DNA of 64,000 bases from Methylobacter sp. BlB1 (GTDB lineage: Bacteria; Pseudomonadota; Gammaproteobacteria; Methylococcales; Methylomonadaceae). The notes beneath the pieces are model-generated. The model had not been told where the DNA came from. It did no database searches and saw only the letters and a program-made list of their open reading frames with translations. The stretch covers positions 1 through 64,000 of the forward strand of contig NZ_JADMKV010000005.1 of assembly GCF_015476545.1 (NCBI RefSeq), given 5' to 3'. A program made the translations under genes and the position numbers. Shown here piece by piece: positions 10,125 through 19,956 of this stretch (within the stretch, counting starts at the first letter, position 1; every line of letters begins with the position of its first letter).

Positions 10125-12335
10125 TCATCCGGGCTTGGCCGCATTCTTCTGTTGTTTCACTGTATGCCGTAATTCCAGGCGTAATTGTTCCGGCATCGCA
10201 GCCAGGCCCTCGCAAGGTTTTTCAGCGTCTATTGCCCGGATCAAGGCGGTCGCCAGGCCAAAATCGGGATCATTCTCGGTGAAGTCATCCATGCCCCGCC
10301 TTGCGATGCCTACGGCAATTGAAGCATCGGAACAAGCCAGTCCGATCAGCTTCGGGTGCAGCACATGGGTTCGATAAGCATTCAGTTGCGCCGGTTTACT
10401 GTATTTGCAGTCCAGCAAGGTTGGATTATCGCTGTAGCAATCTTTCCGACTGGCCGCTTTGCCTGGCAACAAACGAGTGCCGGCGCGTTCCATACGGGTC
10501 TGGAAGGCGCTGAATTTTTCGGCGTCCAGTAACTGCTTGAAGGCTGTTTCCAACCGGTGCTGTTGCTGCTCATTCCAGTCCGACCATGCGCTGTCGGAAA
10601 TATAGATGCCGTCGAGATTGGCTTTCGACCAGTCAGCCCCTTGCAGTCGCGCTTCCCGCAATTCTGCGCCCTGTAGTTCCGCCAGGGTTAAATCCGCACC
10701 CTGCAGATTCGCAAAGACCATGTTGGCGCCTTGCAGATTCGCCTTGCGCAGGATGGTGCCCTGCAGCTTAGCGCCGCGCAGGTCCGCCCCCTGCAGCTTA
10801 GCGCCGCGCAGATCCACGCCCTGCAGGTTTGCGCCGCGCAGATCCACGCTCTGCAGGATCGCCCAACTCAGGTCGGCGCCCTGGAGATCCGCGCCGCGCA
10901 GATCTGCGCCCTGCAGATTCGCCTCGATCAATCCCGCGCCTTGCAGCTGCGTTCCCCCCAGGATGGCGCCCTGCAACTGCGTCTTATCCCAGCCGATCAC
11001 GCCCTGAAGTTTGGCTTTCAGCAGGACTGCACCCTGCAACTGGACATGCCGAATGTCGGCTTTGGGCAGCATTGCCCCATACAAATTGGCAAAGCGCAGA
11101 TCGCGATTTTGCAGGTTCAGCCCGTCGAATTCCTTGAAGGCCGCATCGCGAATCTGCTTGTTCGGGTCTGTTGCCCGCGTCAGCAGCGACAGGGAAACTT
11201 CCTTGGGCACAAGCCGGGCTTCTCTGAGGTCGAGATTGCGCGTAAAAAGGTCTAAATTGAACCATGAGCAAGGGCCCAGCACTACCTGAAGCATCGTGGC
11301 ATCGGTCTTGGCAGCCTCGGCTAAAGACGTGCAGGAGGCGGTGCCGTATTTATGGGCGGCAACGCTCAGCCATGACTCCGGCATTCTCCGGATCAGCCAG
11401 TCTTCGAGATAATAAGGGGTGTCCTCCGATTGGGACTCGTCATTCGGCGGAAAATAATAGGTCTGTACGGTAATGCTGCCGGGAACTACCGCGACAATAC
11501 TGAGCAGAATGATGAGCGGCACTGAGATCATCAATATCACCATGCCCTTTGGCTCAACGCCGGGCGGCTGCACGGGCCGGGGAGGGATTACCCGGAAGTG
11601 CCGGTTCGGCCAGCGCCGCTGGATCGACCGCGCCAGCCGATTCCATCCGAGGATGCCCAAATGCCGGAGCCATGCCGGCCAATAGCCCACGAGATTGAAG
11701 GCAAAATTCTGCCACCATTCCCGCGCCCTGTCCTGGGGTGAAGCAATCAGCGGCCATAGGGCGAGCAGCATGCCTGCATCGGTCCAGACCGAGAGGCGCT
11801 GAGACCAGGTGATGCCTTCGTCGTGGAACGGCAGAAAGCGGATTTGCGCAGCCAGCAATATGAATAAGGGCAGGGCAATGATAGTAGTGCCAACGACCAG
11901 CGACAGCAGCCAGTTGATTAGCCAGACATTGGAGCGTCCGACGATCAGATGGGTGAAAGGGAAGATGAACAGGCGGTCGCGTATTTGCTGCCCGGCATGC
12001 GTATCAGGCAGATCGCGGTCCAGGTTCCAGAGTTTATTGGAAAGCAGCTCCAGTTGCATGAGCAGGTTGAAGTGCAGCAGGACCAGCATCCACGGAGCAA
12101 AGGCGTAAAAGGTGGTCAGCGGTACTTCCACATCCAGAATCGGCAGTTTGATCGGGCTGATGCGCAGCATGTCTTCATGCGTGGTGCCCCAGACGATGAC
12201 GCCGAGATAGGCGGCGAATGCTATAAATGCGATATGAAGGGCGGCTACCGATTGCGATGCGGAGTTCGCTGAGTCCAGCAGTTTTTCAATATGCGGAGAG
12301 GTTTCCGGGTGAGCTGGCGGTGCAGTATGGGACAT
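10125..12335 (-). CDS. Multi-pass membrane protein with pentapeptide repeats
   Basis: A 736-residue protein of unknown function. The N-terminal half is membrane-embedded, with hydrophobic segments near residues 31-50, 75-94, 139-165, 185-198 and 264-289. A soluble linker follows. Pentapeptide repeats run from about 405 to 580 in a strict 10-residue register, mostly LQGAxLxxAx, which should fold as a right-handed quadrilateral beta-helix. The last ~150 residues are helical and contain several Cys. Pentapeptide domains are used as scaffolds or DNA mimics, and the membrane part suggests an anchored scaffold; that is inference. The ATG at 12335 has no strong ribosome-binding site. It lies alone between the PEP-CTERM and sorbosone-dehydrogenase-like genes. 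Confidence 0.85.
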   Translation of the reverse strand: MSHTAPPAHPETSPHIEKLLDSANSASQSVAALHIAFIAFAAYLGVIVWGTTHEDMLRISPIKLPILDVEVPLTTFYAFAPWMLVLLHFNLLMQLELLSNKLWNLDRDLPDTHAGQQIRDRLFIFPFTHLIVGRSNVWLINWLLSLVVGTTIIALPLFILLAAQIRFLPFHDEGITWSQRLSVWTDAGMLLALWPLIASPQDRAREWWQNFAFNLVGYWPAWLRHLGILGWNRLARSIQRRWPNRHFRVIPPRPVQPPGVEPKGMVILMISVPLIILLSIVAVVPGSITVQTYYFPPNDESQSEDTPYYLEDWLIRRMPESWLSVAAHKYGTASCTSLAEAAKTDATMLQVVLGPCSWFNLDLFTRNLDLREARLVPKEVSLSLLTRATDPNKQIRDAAFKEFDGLNLQNRDLRFANLYGAMLPKADIRHVQLQGAVLLKAKLQGVIGWDKTQLQGAILGGTQLQGAGLIEANLQGADLRGADLQGADLSWAILQSVDLRGANLQGVDLRGAKLQGADLRGAKLQGTILRKANLQGANMVFANLQGADLTLAELQGAELREARLQGADWSKANLDGIYISDSAWSDWNEQQQHRLETAFKQLLDAEKFSAFQTRMERAGTRLLPGKAASRKDCYSDNPTLLDCKYSKPAQLNAYRTHVLHPKLIGLACSDASIAVGIARRGMDDFTENDPDFGLATALIRAIDAEKPCEGLAAMPEQLRLELRHTVKQQKNAAKPG
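10596..11045. repeat. 30-bp-period coding repeat (pentapeptide region)
   Basis: The DNA encoding the repeat domain repeats every 30 bp around the core ctgca(g/a)...gc, each unit encoding two pentapeptides. About fifteen units are recognisable; the most uniform are around 10760-10930, where neighbouring units are nearly identical, which points to recent unit duplication. Confidence 0.75.
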
Positions 12336-12467
12336 GGCGGTGGATGCTGTTGCTGCCGACTGGTGATGTTTCAGTATAAATCAGCTGAATTAATCCTTCA
12401 TTAGGATTGCGCATTGATTTTCTATACGAGCTAGGGGACATGATCTTGATGGTTTACAGTAGAACGC

Positions 12468-13790
12468 CTATTTCGTAGCGGGAGTCACCCGCCAAATAGT
12501 GTTGCCGACGTCATCGGCGACAAGCAGCGCACCCGATTGGTCAACCGCCACGCCGACCGGGCGGCCCAGAGCATCACCGTCCGCGCTGACAAAGCCGACA
12601 AGTACATTCTTTGGTGGCAGGGTAGGCCGCCCGTCAACAAACGGCACAAAAATCACTTTATAGCCGCTCCGCGGTTCGCGGTTCCAGGAGCCGTGCTGAC
12701 CAATAAATGCCCCTCCTTTAAAGCGTTTCGGCAATAAATCGCCCTCATAGAAGACAAGCCCGAGCGAGGCTGTGTGTGTACCCAAGGCATAATCCGGCAC
12801 AATGGCTTTAGCCACCAGATCAGGCCGAGGCGGCTTCACCCTTGAATCGACATGCTGACCGTAATAGCTATAAGGCCATCCATAAAATGCGCCATCTTTT
12901 ACCGAAGTCATATAGTCAGGCACCAGATCACTGCCGATCTCATCGCGTTCATTGACGACTGTCCAGAGCGCGCCGCTCCGCGGTTCCCAATCCATGCCGT
13001 TCGGATTGCGCAAGCCCGAGGCAAAGATACGCCACTGGCCTGTTGCCGGGGCAACTTCCCAGATAGCGGCGCGGTTGGCCTCGTTTTCCATGCCGTTCTC
13101 GCCGACATTGCTGTTCGAGCCGACCGTGACATACAGTTTTGAACCATCGCGGCTGGCAATTACATTTTTGGTCCAGTGATGGTTGATGGGATCTGCCGGC
13201 AAATCGATCACCTTGACGCCGGTACCAGTGATCTGCGTTTCACCCGCACGATAAGGGAAACGCATCAGTTTATCAGTATCGGCGACATAAAAATCATTGC
13301 CGACGAGCGTCATGCCAAAAGGTGAGTTCAGTCCTTGCAGGAAGATTGTGCGCGTTTCGACGGTGCCGTCACCATTGGCATCACGCAGCAGCGTGATGCG
13401 GTTAGCGCTCGGTGGAGTTGCTCCCGCACGATCCATAAACCACTTCATGAGCCAGCCTTTAATGCCTTTGTCGCCTTCAGGATTGGGCGGGGCACTGGCT
13501 TCGGCGACCAGCACATCGTTGTTAGGGAGCACATAGAGCCAGCGCGGATGACTTAAGCCGGTGGCAAAGGCGCTCACCGCAAGCCCAGGGGCAGCCTTAG
13601 GCTTGGCATCTGCTGGCCAGCCTTTGGCAGGCGCGATATTGACAGTGGGTATTAGTGTTGGGTTGGGCGGCGGCAACTTCGGATGAGGACCGATGCCGGC
13701 CTGTTCGGGTAACGTCGCGACATCACCACAGGCGTTTAAAGTCAGTAAAAGCAGACAAGCGATCAGGTGAAAGAGGGCAGAGCGTTGCAT
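12468..13790 (-). CDS. Sorbosone dehydrogenase-like (PQQ-type) beta-propeller lipoprotein
   Basis: I start at ATG 13790, giving 440 residues beginning [23 protein letters not shown]. This is a lipoprotein signal with lipobox LNAC, and GGAG sits 7 nt upstream. The frame extends further to 13898, but that extension would bury the signal peptide. The body fits the soluble glucose/sorbosone dehydrogenase family: a six-bladed beta-propeller with [50 protein letters not shown] and [12 protein letters not shown]. Family members oxidise sugars or aldoses with PQQ, but many are uncharacterised, so the substrate is unknown. It would sit in the outer membrane facing the periplasm. Confidence 0.85.
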   Translation of the reverse strand: MQRSALFHLIACLLLLTLNACGDVATLPEQAGIGPHPKLPPPNPTLIPTVNIAPAKGWPADAKPKAAPGLAVSAFATGLSHPRWLYVLPNNDVLVAEASAPPNPEGDKGIKGWLMKWFMDRAGATPPSANRITLLRDANGDGTVETRTIFLQGLNSPFGMTLVGNDFYVADTDKLMRFPYRAGETQITGTGVKVIDLPADPINHHWTKNVIASRDGSKLYVTVGSNSNVGENGMENEANRAAIWEVAPATGQWRIFASGLRNPNGMDWEPRSGALWTVVNERDEIGSDLVPDYMTSVKDGAFYGWPYSYYGQHVDSRVKPPRPDLVAKAIVPDYALGTHTASLGLVFYEGDLLPKRFKGGAFIGQHGSWNREPRSGYKVIFVPFVDGRPTLPPKNVLVGFVSADGDALGRPVGVAVDQSGALLVADDVGNTIWRVTPATK

Positions 13791-14730
13791 GCAGCATCTC
13801 CGATTGGAAGGTAAGGAATAACTGTTGAAGGCACAAACCATAAATTTTGTAAAAGGTCGATCTGTGTGTAACGTCGCGCGTTCTTCAAACTGAACCATAA
13901 GCCAGTTCCGGCGCGATAAAAATATTCGCTTTATGCTTTCCCGGCACCGCTGCCAATATTCCTTAATGTCAAGACTTACGCAAGCCTGTGGAGGCGGCTT
14001 CGCCTAAAGCGCCTACTGTTGGTAGTCGCGCCACAGATTTTAAAACCGCTTGTCTCGGTAGTCCTGAAGTTTGACTATAACCGAGTCCTCAGACAGCATC
14101 TGTACGATATCGCACATAAAATGGCTCTGATGAGGCTAAACCGGTCAGCTCCGGCCAACTATATTATTAGCGCAACGACAATCTTTACGGCTTGAAACAT
14201 TAGCTTTTGCAGCATGCGCCTGCTCAGGAATGCGCTTCGGAAGACAAGTAGCTATATTGTTAAAAATATAAAACATATTATATCATAGACATATTATTGG
14301 AAAAGCAAGTCTCTCAACTGTCTTTCCAGTGATTTGAGTTGCGCGATTCGATCTGCCAATCGACCGCTGTAACCACTGATCACCTAAATTTTCCTCAGTT
14401 TTTTGCACCCCTAGTAGTTGATCCGGCCAGCGCAGGGGCGAACCGTTTCAAAGCATTTGACGCTGCCTAATAGCTGAGGTAAGGTGATCATCCGTCCTAA
14501 GCAGGGATTCTGAACCTCAAATTCAAGGGCTCAAATAGGGAGATATAGCCAAAACAGATTTAGGAAAATATGCTAAAGTACAGCTTGTGCCTGTTTACTT
14601 ACAAGCATGGCATAGCGGTGTAAACCTAATTTGACATAAAACTACGACGTGTCTTGTCAGTAGGGTGATGTTGGTTTTTATATTTCTTGTAGTTAACTTG
14701 TATTTCAATAGCTTATTATTAGGGATAGAA
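13791..14730. other. Long intergenic region upstream of the fimbrial operon
   Basis: About 940 bp without a convincing gene. It holds one copy of a 20-bp direct repeat (14276-14295) whose other copy is at 21598-21617. On the minus strand a 29-codon frame (14294-14383, GTG start) encodes a heptad-like helix (LADRIAQLKSLERQLRDLL) that resembles the C-terminal tail of a coiled-coil regulator; it may be a gene remnant. The last ~100 bp must carry the promoter of the pilin gene, but I cannot assign hexamers securely. Confidence 0.5.
14276..14295. repeat. 20-bp direct repeat, copy 1
   Basis: TATTATATCATAGACATATT is identical at 14276-14295 and 21598-21617 on the same strand. The two copies bracket the fimbrial operon, the SDR and the DUF2784 gene (about 7.3 kb). 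Read on the minus strand the repeat contains TGATATAAT, an extended -10-like sequence, so it could instead be a shared promoter fragment. Confidence 0.7.
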
Positions 14731-15318
14731 ATGAAAAACAAATTTAAATTGATGATGTCTGGGGTGGGTTTGGTTTCGGCGTTGACACTACCGGGTTTGG
14801 CCCAGGCATCGGACGGGACGATTACTTTTAGTGGAACTTTGGTCTCTTCTACCTGTACGGTTGTGCTGAATGGCGGGGCATCCGGGACCGGCACTGTAAC
14901 TCTGCCCACGGTAGCCACCACTGCGTTGGCCAACACAGGAGATACGGCAGGTGCAACCCATTTTACGCTGGATATAAGCGCCTGTACCGCCGTCACGGGC
15001 CTCACGAATAACACGGTCAATGCCTTCTTCGAGTCAGGGGCCGGCGTTGATCCCGCCACAGGTAATTTAATCAATCTGACCAGTGGCGGCGCTGGTAATG
15101 TCGTAGTTCAGCTTTTCCCAGAAAATAACCTAGCCACCCAAATCAAGCCGGGCCTGACTGATCAAGCGAAAGCGCCAGATATAAACTTACCTCTCTCTGG
15201 CGGCGGTGGTGGTACTGGTAGCGGTATCCTCAATTATGTCGCGCAATACTATGCGCTTGATGCAACAACTGCCGGGGCTTATAGTTCTAATGTAACTTAC
15301 TCGCTGGTCTATAACTGA
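14731..15318 (+). CDS. Major fimbrial subunit (type 1 pilin family)
   Basis: A 195-residue chaperone-usher pilin. ATG 14731 is chosen because AGGGA lies just upstream and the protein then starts MKNKFKLMMSG with a Sec signal ending LAQAS. An earlier in-frame ATG at 14665 would add an unneeded hydrophobic stretch. The mature protein begins DGTITFSGTLVSSTC, the usual FimA opening, with the paired Cys in LDISACTAV. It ends NVTYSLVYN, the C-terminal beta-strand with penultimate Tyr recognised by the chaperone. It polymerises by donor-strand exchange on the outer membrane. It is the first gene of the fimbrial operon and is followed by a terminator-like hairpin. Confidence 0.87.
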   Translation: MKNKFKLMMSGVGLVSALTLPGLAQASDGTITFSGTLVSSTCTVVLNGGASGTGTVTLPTVATTALANTGDTAGATHFTLDISACTAVTGLTNNTVNAFFESGAGVDPATGNLINLTSGGAGNVVVQLFPENNLATQIKPGLTDQAKAPDINLPLSGGGGGTGSGILNYVAQYYALDATTAGAYSSNVTYSLVYN

Positions 15319-15379
15319 TCAGGTTTGTAATCCGCTGGTAAGCTCTTTTAGCACAGAGGCTTATTTGATATTCCTATCA

Positions 15380-15416
15380 GGCGCAGTACTGTAAGGTCTG
15401 CGCCCTATCATTTTTT
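15380..15416 (+). terminator. Terminator/attenuator between pilin and chaperone genes
   Basis: GGCGCAG-11 nt-CTGCGCC is followed after six bases by TTTTTT. It lies 60 bp past the pilin stop and just before the chaperone gene, the place where other fimbrial operons use a stem-loop to make major pilin in excess over assembly proteins. Confidence 0.7.
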
Positions 15417-15437
15417 GAAACAGCCCCATACGAATCC

Positions 15438-16199
15438 ATGATGCTGGCACGATTGACGTTTTTTTTTACATTCGCTTTTAACGCCTGGGTGGCATCGCTT
15501 GGGCTGGTTTCGCCGGCCACGGCTGGCGTGGTTATCGACGGCACCCGGGTGGTCTATCCCGGACAAAAACGGGAAGTCAGCATCAATGTTCACAATAATG
15601 GGGAAACCCCATCGTTGGTGCAGGTCTGGCTCGATGCAGGTAACCCTCAGTCCAAACCCGGTGAGGACAAGGTTCCATTTTTGCTGACGCCGCCGTTGTT
15701 CCGCCTCGATCCCACCAAGGGCCAGAGCCTGCGCCTGTTCTATACCCAGGAACCCCTGCCAGTCGACCGGGAGTCACTGTTCTGGTTGAACGTGCTGGAT
15801 ATCCCCCCGCGCGCGCCGGCAGATCCCGATAGGCCTAACAAGCTGGAATTCGCATTCAAACACCGCATCAAGGTATTTTTTCGTCCGGACAACCTGCCCG
15901 GTACGGCCGCTGACGCGCCTGCGCAGTTGACCTGGAAGCTGCTGGCTAAGGATGGGCAAACCGCGCTGGAGGTTACCAACCCAACCCCGTATCATGTCTC
16001 GTTTGCCCAGGTGACAGCCATCGTAGGAGAGGATGCTCTCAACCTCAAAGCGGATATGGTGGGGCCTTTTGCTAGCCGGACGTTTGGCCTGCCTAAACAG
16101 GACGTTGAACCGGCCGGGTTGTTGCGAGTGGATTACAGCTTTATCAATGATTACGGCGGAATTGCAGAAGCGACGTTTAAAGTGCCCACTGCGCGTTGA
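15438..16199 (+). CDS. Periplasmic fimbrial chaperone (PapD/FimC family)
   Basis: A 253-residue protein with a Sec signal (about residues 1-29) and the two-immunoglobulin-domain chaperone fold. GVVIDGTRVVYPGQKREVSINVHNNGETPSLVQVWLD corresponds to strands A1-D of domain 1, with the Arg of the subunit-anchoring site in GTRVVY. FLLTPPLFRLDPTKGQSLRLFYT and ESLFWLNVLDIPPR form the G1/F1 region and the family signature. The second domain spans about 150-253. It caps pilin subunits in the periplasm and delivers them to the usher encoded next. An alternative start is the second Met. Confidence 0.92.
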   Translation: MMLARLTFFFTFAFNAWVASLGLVSPATAGVVIDGTRVVYPGQKREVSINVHNNGETPSLVQVWLDAGNPQSKPGEDKVPFLLTPPLFRLDPTKGQSLRLFYTQEPLPVDRESLFWLNVLDIPPRAPADPDRPNKLEFAFKHRIKVFFRPDNLPGTAADAPAQLTWKLLAKDGQTALEVTNPTPYHVSFAQVTAIVGEDALNLKADMVGPFASRTFGLPKQDVEPAGLLRVDYSFINDYGGIAEATFKVPTAR

Positions 16200-16268
16200 A
16201 GCAGCTATTGACCGATACAGCGATGGACCGCTGGCATAGCACCAAAAATTGAAAAATCGTGAAAATTT

Positions 16269-18920
16269 ATGGTGCGGTTAATCAACGCGATCGTAACTAG
16301 ATATCCAGGTATCGAATCACAAAACTTTACGCTAATTTTCGCCTGGACCGGTTTATTTTTCAAGGCGCTAACCCTCTTGATCCTAATCATGGCAGGTTCC
16401 GCAGGCGCCGAATCGGAAAAGCTTGCCGAGGTGGAGTTCAACCCCGCATTTTTGCGCGGCGGTAGCGCCCAGCAAGTGGACATTTCCCGGTTTCAGCGTG
16501 GCAATCCCGTGCTGCCGGGCGATTATATCGTTGATCTGCACGTGAATGACAAATGGGTGGGCCGGGCCTCGGTGCGTTTTGTTGCCCAGCCAGATAGCGA
16601 CATCGCCTTGCCTTGTATCGAACGAACAGTGCTTGAGAAAATCGATTTGGATTTTGAAAAGCTATCAGATTCGGCTCGCTCCGAATTGCTCAAAGTGCAG
16701 GCTGACGGCTGCGCCGACCTAGCCGCATTGGTCAAGGATGCCCATGTGTCGTTTGATCAATCTTCGTTACGTCTTGACCTGAGCGTGCCCCAGGCGGCGT
16801 TGCTGCGCACCCCGCGCGGCTATATCAGCCCGGAATTATGGGATAGCGGCGTGACTTCCGCGACGCTGGCCTACAATCTAAATGCTTTCCGCAACGCGAG
16901 CTCATTTTCGACGACATCCAATGGCTATCTCGGCCTGACCGGTGGCTTAAATTTCGAGAATTGGCACTTGCGGCAGCGCTCGTCCATAAATCTGCAATCG
17001 GATGGGTCTTCGACTTACCAAAACATCGCCACCTATGTGTTGCGCGACCTGCCTTCTCTGACCAGCCGCCTAAGCCTGGGCGATAGTTTCACGGATGGCG
17101 CGATGTTCGACAGTATTGGTTTTCGTGGCGTTTCACTGGGGACCGATGACCGCATGCGGCCTGATTCGCAACGCAATTACGCTCCGGTAGTGCGCGGTAT
17201 CGCCAAGACCCGTGCGCGCGTACAGATCAGCCAGAATGGCAATATCATATTGGATACCACCGTGGCGCCAGGGCCTTTTGAAATCAATGACGTTTATGCC
17301 ACCGGCTATGGCGGCGATTTGCTGGTCGCCGTGTATGAAGCGGACGGCAGCCAGCAGAATTTTACCGTTCCTTATGCTTACGTTACCCAATTGCTGCGTC
17401 CGGGAATCTGGCGTTACAACGCCACGATTGGCGAAGTCCGCGAGACACAGATTCACAACGGCGAGAAATTCGGCCAGGCAACGTTGCAATATGGTTTTAA
17501 TAATCTGCTGACGGGTTATATGGGCGGCATTATCGCCTCCAACTATAAAGCGGGGCTAGTGGGGACGGGGTTTAACACGCCACTGGGAGCGATAGCGGTC
17601 GACCTGACCCACGCTGAAGCGGATATTCCGGGTGCACCGGCGACTAGCGGCCAAAGTCTGCGCGTCAGTTACAGCAAGCTGGTCTCTTATACTCGCACTT
17701 ACTTAACATTAGCCGCCTACCGCTATTCGTCAGAGGGTTATTGGTCGTTTCACGAGGCGCTGGCCGGCCGTGATTTGGTGGCCGCCGGTGCCGATCCGCT
17801 GACGATCAACCACCAGCGCAGTAAATTACAACTCAACATCAACCAGAATTTTGGGAACTGGGGCACTCTTTTCCTGACCGGATCCATCGTGGATTATTGG
17901 AGCCAATCCGGTACAGCCACGCAGTTCCAAGCGGGCTACAATAATTTTTTCACGTTTGCAGGCATTACTCCGAATTACAATATTTCGGTGACCCGTCAGT
18001 TGGATGGAGCTACCGGCGGCGTTGATAATCAGGTGCTGGTCGGTGTCTCCTTACCGTTGGGTAGTAGCCCACAGGCGCCCAGGCTGATGACAAATTTTAC
18101 TCAAGACGACGTGGGCGGGGTAACTCGCCGTACCGCGCAGGAGATCATCAGCGGTACGGCGGGTGAGAACAACGAACTGAGTTATACCGCATCGTCTAGC
18201 CAGACCGATGATGGGAAAGCTGTTTTCGGCCTGGCTGGGGGATACCGTAGCCCTTACACGACGCTTTCGGCGAGCTTCAGCGAAGGGTCCGAATATTCGC
18301 AACAATCTTTGGGAGCTACCGGCGGTGTGGTCCTTCATCCGGGAGGGGTAACGCTGGCGAACCAAATGGGCGACACAATTGGCATCGTCGAAGCGCCCGG
18401 CGCCGAGGGCACCCGGGTCACCAACAGTATCGGTACACGCATTGATGGTCGTGGTTATGCGGTCTTGCCTTTCCTGTCGCCCTACCGTATGAACATCGTC
18501 AGCATTGATCCGGATGGTGTTCCACCCGATGTGGAATTTAAAACCACTAGCCAGCAGATTACGCCCCGCTCCGATACGGTGGCGATGATAAGTTTTGCCA
18601 CCGTCAGCGGACGGGCGGTAATGGTCACGGCTTACCTGGCCGACCGCTCGCCGGTGCCTTTCGGCGCCAGCGTACTCGATGCCGAAGGCCACGAGGTTGG
18701 TCTGGCGGGACAGGATGGCCGTATTTTTCTGCGTGGCATTGCCGACTCAGGCATCTTAACCGCAAAGTGGGGAGATGCCAGCGATCAACAGTGTGACTTT
18801 GAATATCAACTGCCACCGAAGAGCATGGATGAAGGCCCATTCCTAAAAATTGAGGCGGTATGCAATATCAGGGATGCCTTATCCAGGCAAAACAATGACC
18901 GGCCAAACCAGCGACTCTGA
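16269..18920 (+). CDS. Fimbrial outer-membrane usher (FimD/PapC family)
   Basis: An 883-residue outer-membrane usher of typical length. After a long signal segment, the mature N-terminal domain begins EVEFNPAFLRGGSAQQVDISRFQRGNPVLPGDYIVDLHVN, the chaperone-subunit docking domain. The 24-strand barrel region has the family sequences GFRGVSLGTDDRMRPDSQRNYAPVVRGIAKT and GPFEINDVYATGYGGDLLVAVYEADGS. The C-terminal plug and periplasmic domains include GRAVMVTAYLADRSPVPFGASV. The paired Cys near the end (DQQCDFEY...EAVC) match the C-terminal domain disulfide. It forms the secretion pore for pilin assembly and is co-directional with the chaperone and tip subunit. Confidence 0.94.
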   Translation: MVRLINAIVTRYPGIESQNFTLIFAWTGLFFKALTLLILIMAGSAGAESEKLAEVEFNPAFLRGGSAQQVDISRFQRGNPVLPGDYIVDLHVNDKWVGRASVRFVAQPDSDIALPCIERTVLEKIDLDFEKLSDSARSELLKVQADGCADLAALVKDAHVSFDQSSLRLDLSVPQAALLRTPRGYISPELWDSGVTSATLAYNLNAFRNASSFSTTSNGYLGLTGGLNFENWHLRQRSSINLQSDGSSTYQNIATYVLRDLPSLTSRLSLGDSFTDGAMFDSIGFRGVSLGTDDRMRPDSQRNYAPVVRGIAKTRARVQISQNGNIILDTTVAPGPFEINDVYATGYGGDLLVAVYEADGSQQNFTVPYAYVTQLLRPGIWRYNATIGEVRETQIHNGEKFGQATLQYGFNNLLTGYMGGIIASNYKAGLVGTGFNTPLGAIAVDLTHAEADIPGAPATSGQSLRVSYSKLVSYTRTYLTLAAYRYSSEGYWSFHEALAGRDLVAAGADPLTINHQRSKLQLNINQNFGNWGTLFLTGSIVDYWSQSGTATQFQAGYNNFFTFAGITPNYNISVTRQLDGATGGVDNQVLVGVSLPLGSSPQAPRLMTNFTQDDVGGVTRRTAQEIISGTAGENNELSYTASSSQTDDGKAVFGLAGGYRSPYTTLSASFSEGSEYSQQSLGATGGVVLHPGGVTLANQMGDTIGIVEAPGAEGTRVTNSIGTRIDGRGYAVLPFLSPYRMNIVSIDPDGVPPDVEFKTTSQQITPRSDTVAMISFATVSGRAVMVTAYLADRSPVPFGASVLDAEGHEVGLAGQDGRIFLRGIADSGILTAKWGDASDQQCDFEYQLPPKSMDEGPFLKIEAVCNIRDALSRQNNDRPNQRL

Positions 18921-18945
18921 AGTCGGCAACAGAAGGTATAGTGCG

Positions 18946-19956
18946 ATGAAAATTTTAATGTGCGGCTATAGGTTATTACAAGCGTTGTTGGGCTTGTGTG
19001 TCATGACCACTTTGTGCAAGGCTGCTCCGGTGGTCAGTTATTCGCCAGCCACGCTCAATTTTTCTCCGGCGGGACCTTACTCGCCGCCTAGAGACGAGGC
19101 GGTCGGGAGCACGCTTGCCACGGCAACGTCGGGTATTTCCATAAGCAACTTGCCTAATCTATTAGGCATATATGGTTGTACCATTAGGCAGACCGTTACC
19201 GTGGTCGGCACCGAGGTTTCATCAGGCGTATACCCTACAGGGATTAACGGCCTGGGGATCAGTTTCTATTTTAACTCCACGTTAATAACGAATGCGAATA
19301 ATGGACTGTCTATCGACACTTTCTTTAATACTGGATCGGGGCCGTTGCCTGGCATCAATGCCCATCTGGTCGTGGCCGGACAGATTACTCCGGGGTCTGT
19401 TGCGTCCAGCACCTCTTTTGTACAAATAAATTATAAAACAGGGCTCCTCAATCCGCTGTTAAGCTGTCTTGGTCTGAATCTCGCTTGGAACCAGACGGAT
19501 AATCTGACTACCGGCAACATTACCGTCTCGCCGGTTACGTGCAGCGTGACGACTCCATCGGTCAGCGTGACCTTGCCAACGGTTTCCACTACATCGCTAA
19601 GTTCATTGGGGCAAACCAATGGCGATACCCCATTCAATATCCGTCTGAGTTGCCAGAGCGGCGCTAATGTCTATGTGACATTAACCGATGCTACGACCCC
19701 TGGTAATACAACATCACTGTTGTCATTGAATCCCTCTTCAACTGCGCAGGGGGTCAAGTTGCGGATTCTTAAAAATGACGGCAATCCCGTGCCTTTTGGG
19801 CCGGATTCGGCGGCGGCCGGCAACACCAACCAATGGCTGGTCGGCTCTTCGGCAAGCACCAGCAATATTCCGCTGATAGTCCAATACTATCGAAACGGAG
19901 ACTTAACAGCGGGAACTGTCAATGCAGCAGCGACTTTTACGATGAGCTATCAATAA
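18946..19956 (+). CDS. Fimbrial minor/tip subunit, two-domain
   Basis: ATG 18946 gives 336 residues starting MKILMCGYRLLQALLG with a Sec signal ending CKAAP, and AAGG lies about 10 nt upstream; the open frame extends back to 18850 inside the usher gene. The C-terminal half (about 200-336) is a pilin domain (CSVTTPSVSVTLPTVSTTSL, FNIRLSCQSG) ending ATFTMSYQ with penultimate Tyr. The N-terminal half (about 25-195) has its own Cys pair and no obvious repeat, as expected of an adhesin lectin domain. Two domains with the adhesin part first is the FimH-type layout, so a tip adhesin is likely. The ligand is unknown. Confidence 0.8.
   Translation: MKILMCGYRLLQALLGLCVMTTLCKAAPVVSYSPATLNFSPAGPYSPPRDEAVGSTLATATSGISISNLPNLLGIYGCTIRQTVTVVGTEVSSGVYPTGINGLGISFYFNSTLITNANNGLSIDTFFNTGSGPLPGINAHLVVAGQITPGSVASSTSFVQINYKTGLLNPLLSCLGLNLAWNQTDNLTTGNITVSPVTCSVTTPSVSVTLPTVSTTSLSSLGQTNGDTPFNIRLSCQSGANVYVTLTDATTPGNTTSLLSLNPSSTAQGVKLRILKNDGNPVPFGPDSAAAGNTNQWLVGSSASTSNIPLIVQYYRNGDLTAGTVNAAATFTMSYQ

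Noticed and set aside
9961-10215. 84-codon minus-strand frame overlapping the end of the pentapeptide gene
   Set aside because: Its first half overlaps the certain coding end of the pentapeptide gene in another frame, and the rest is upstream leader of the PEP-CTERM gene.
10596-11045. Tandem repeat as a CRISPR array
   Set aside because: The period is 30 bp with no spacers and it is fully coding, as pentapeptide repeats.
18051-18692. 213-codon minus-strand frame inside the usher gene
   Set aside because: Shadow of the FimD/PapC frame, which has all expected domains.
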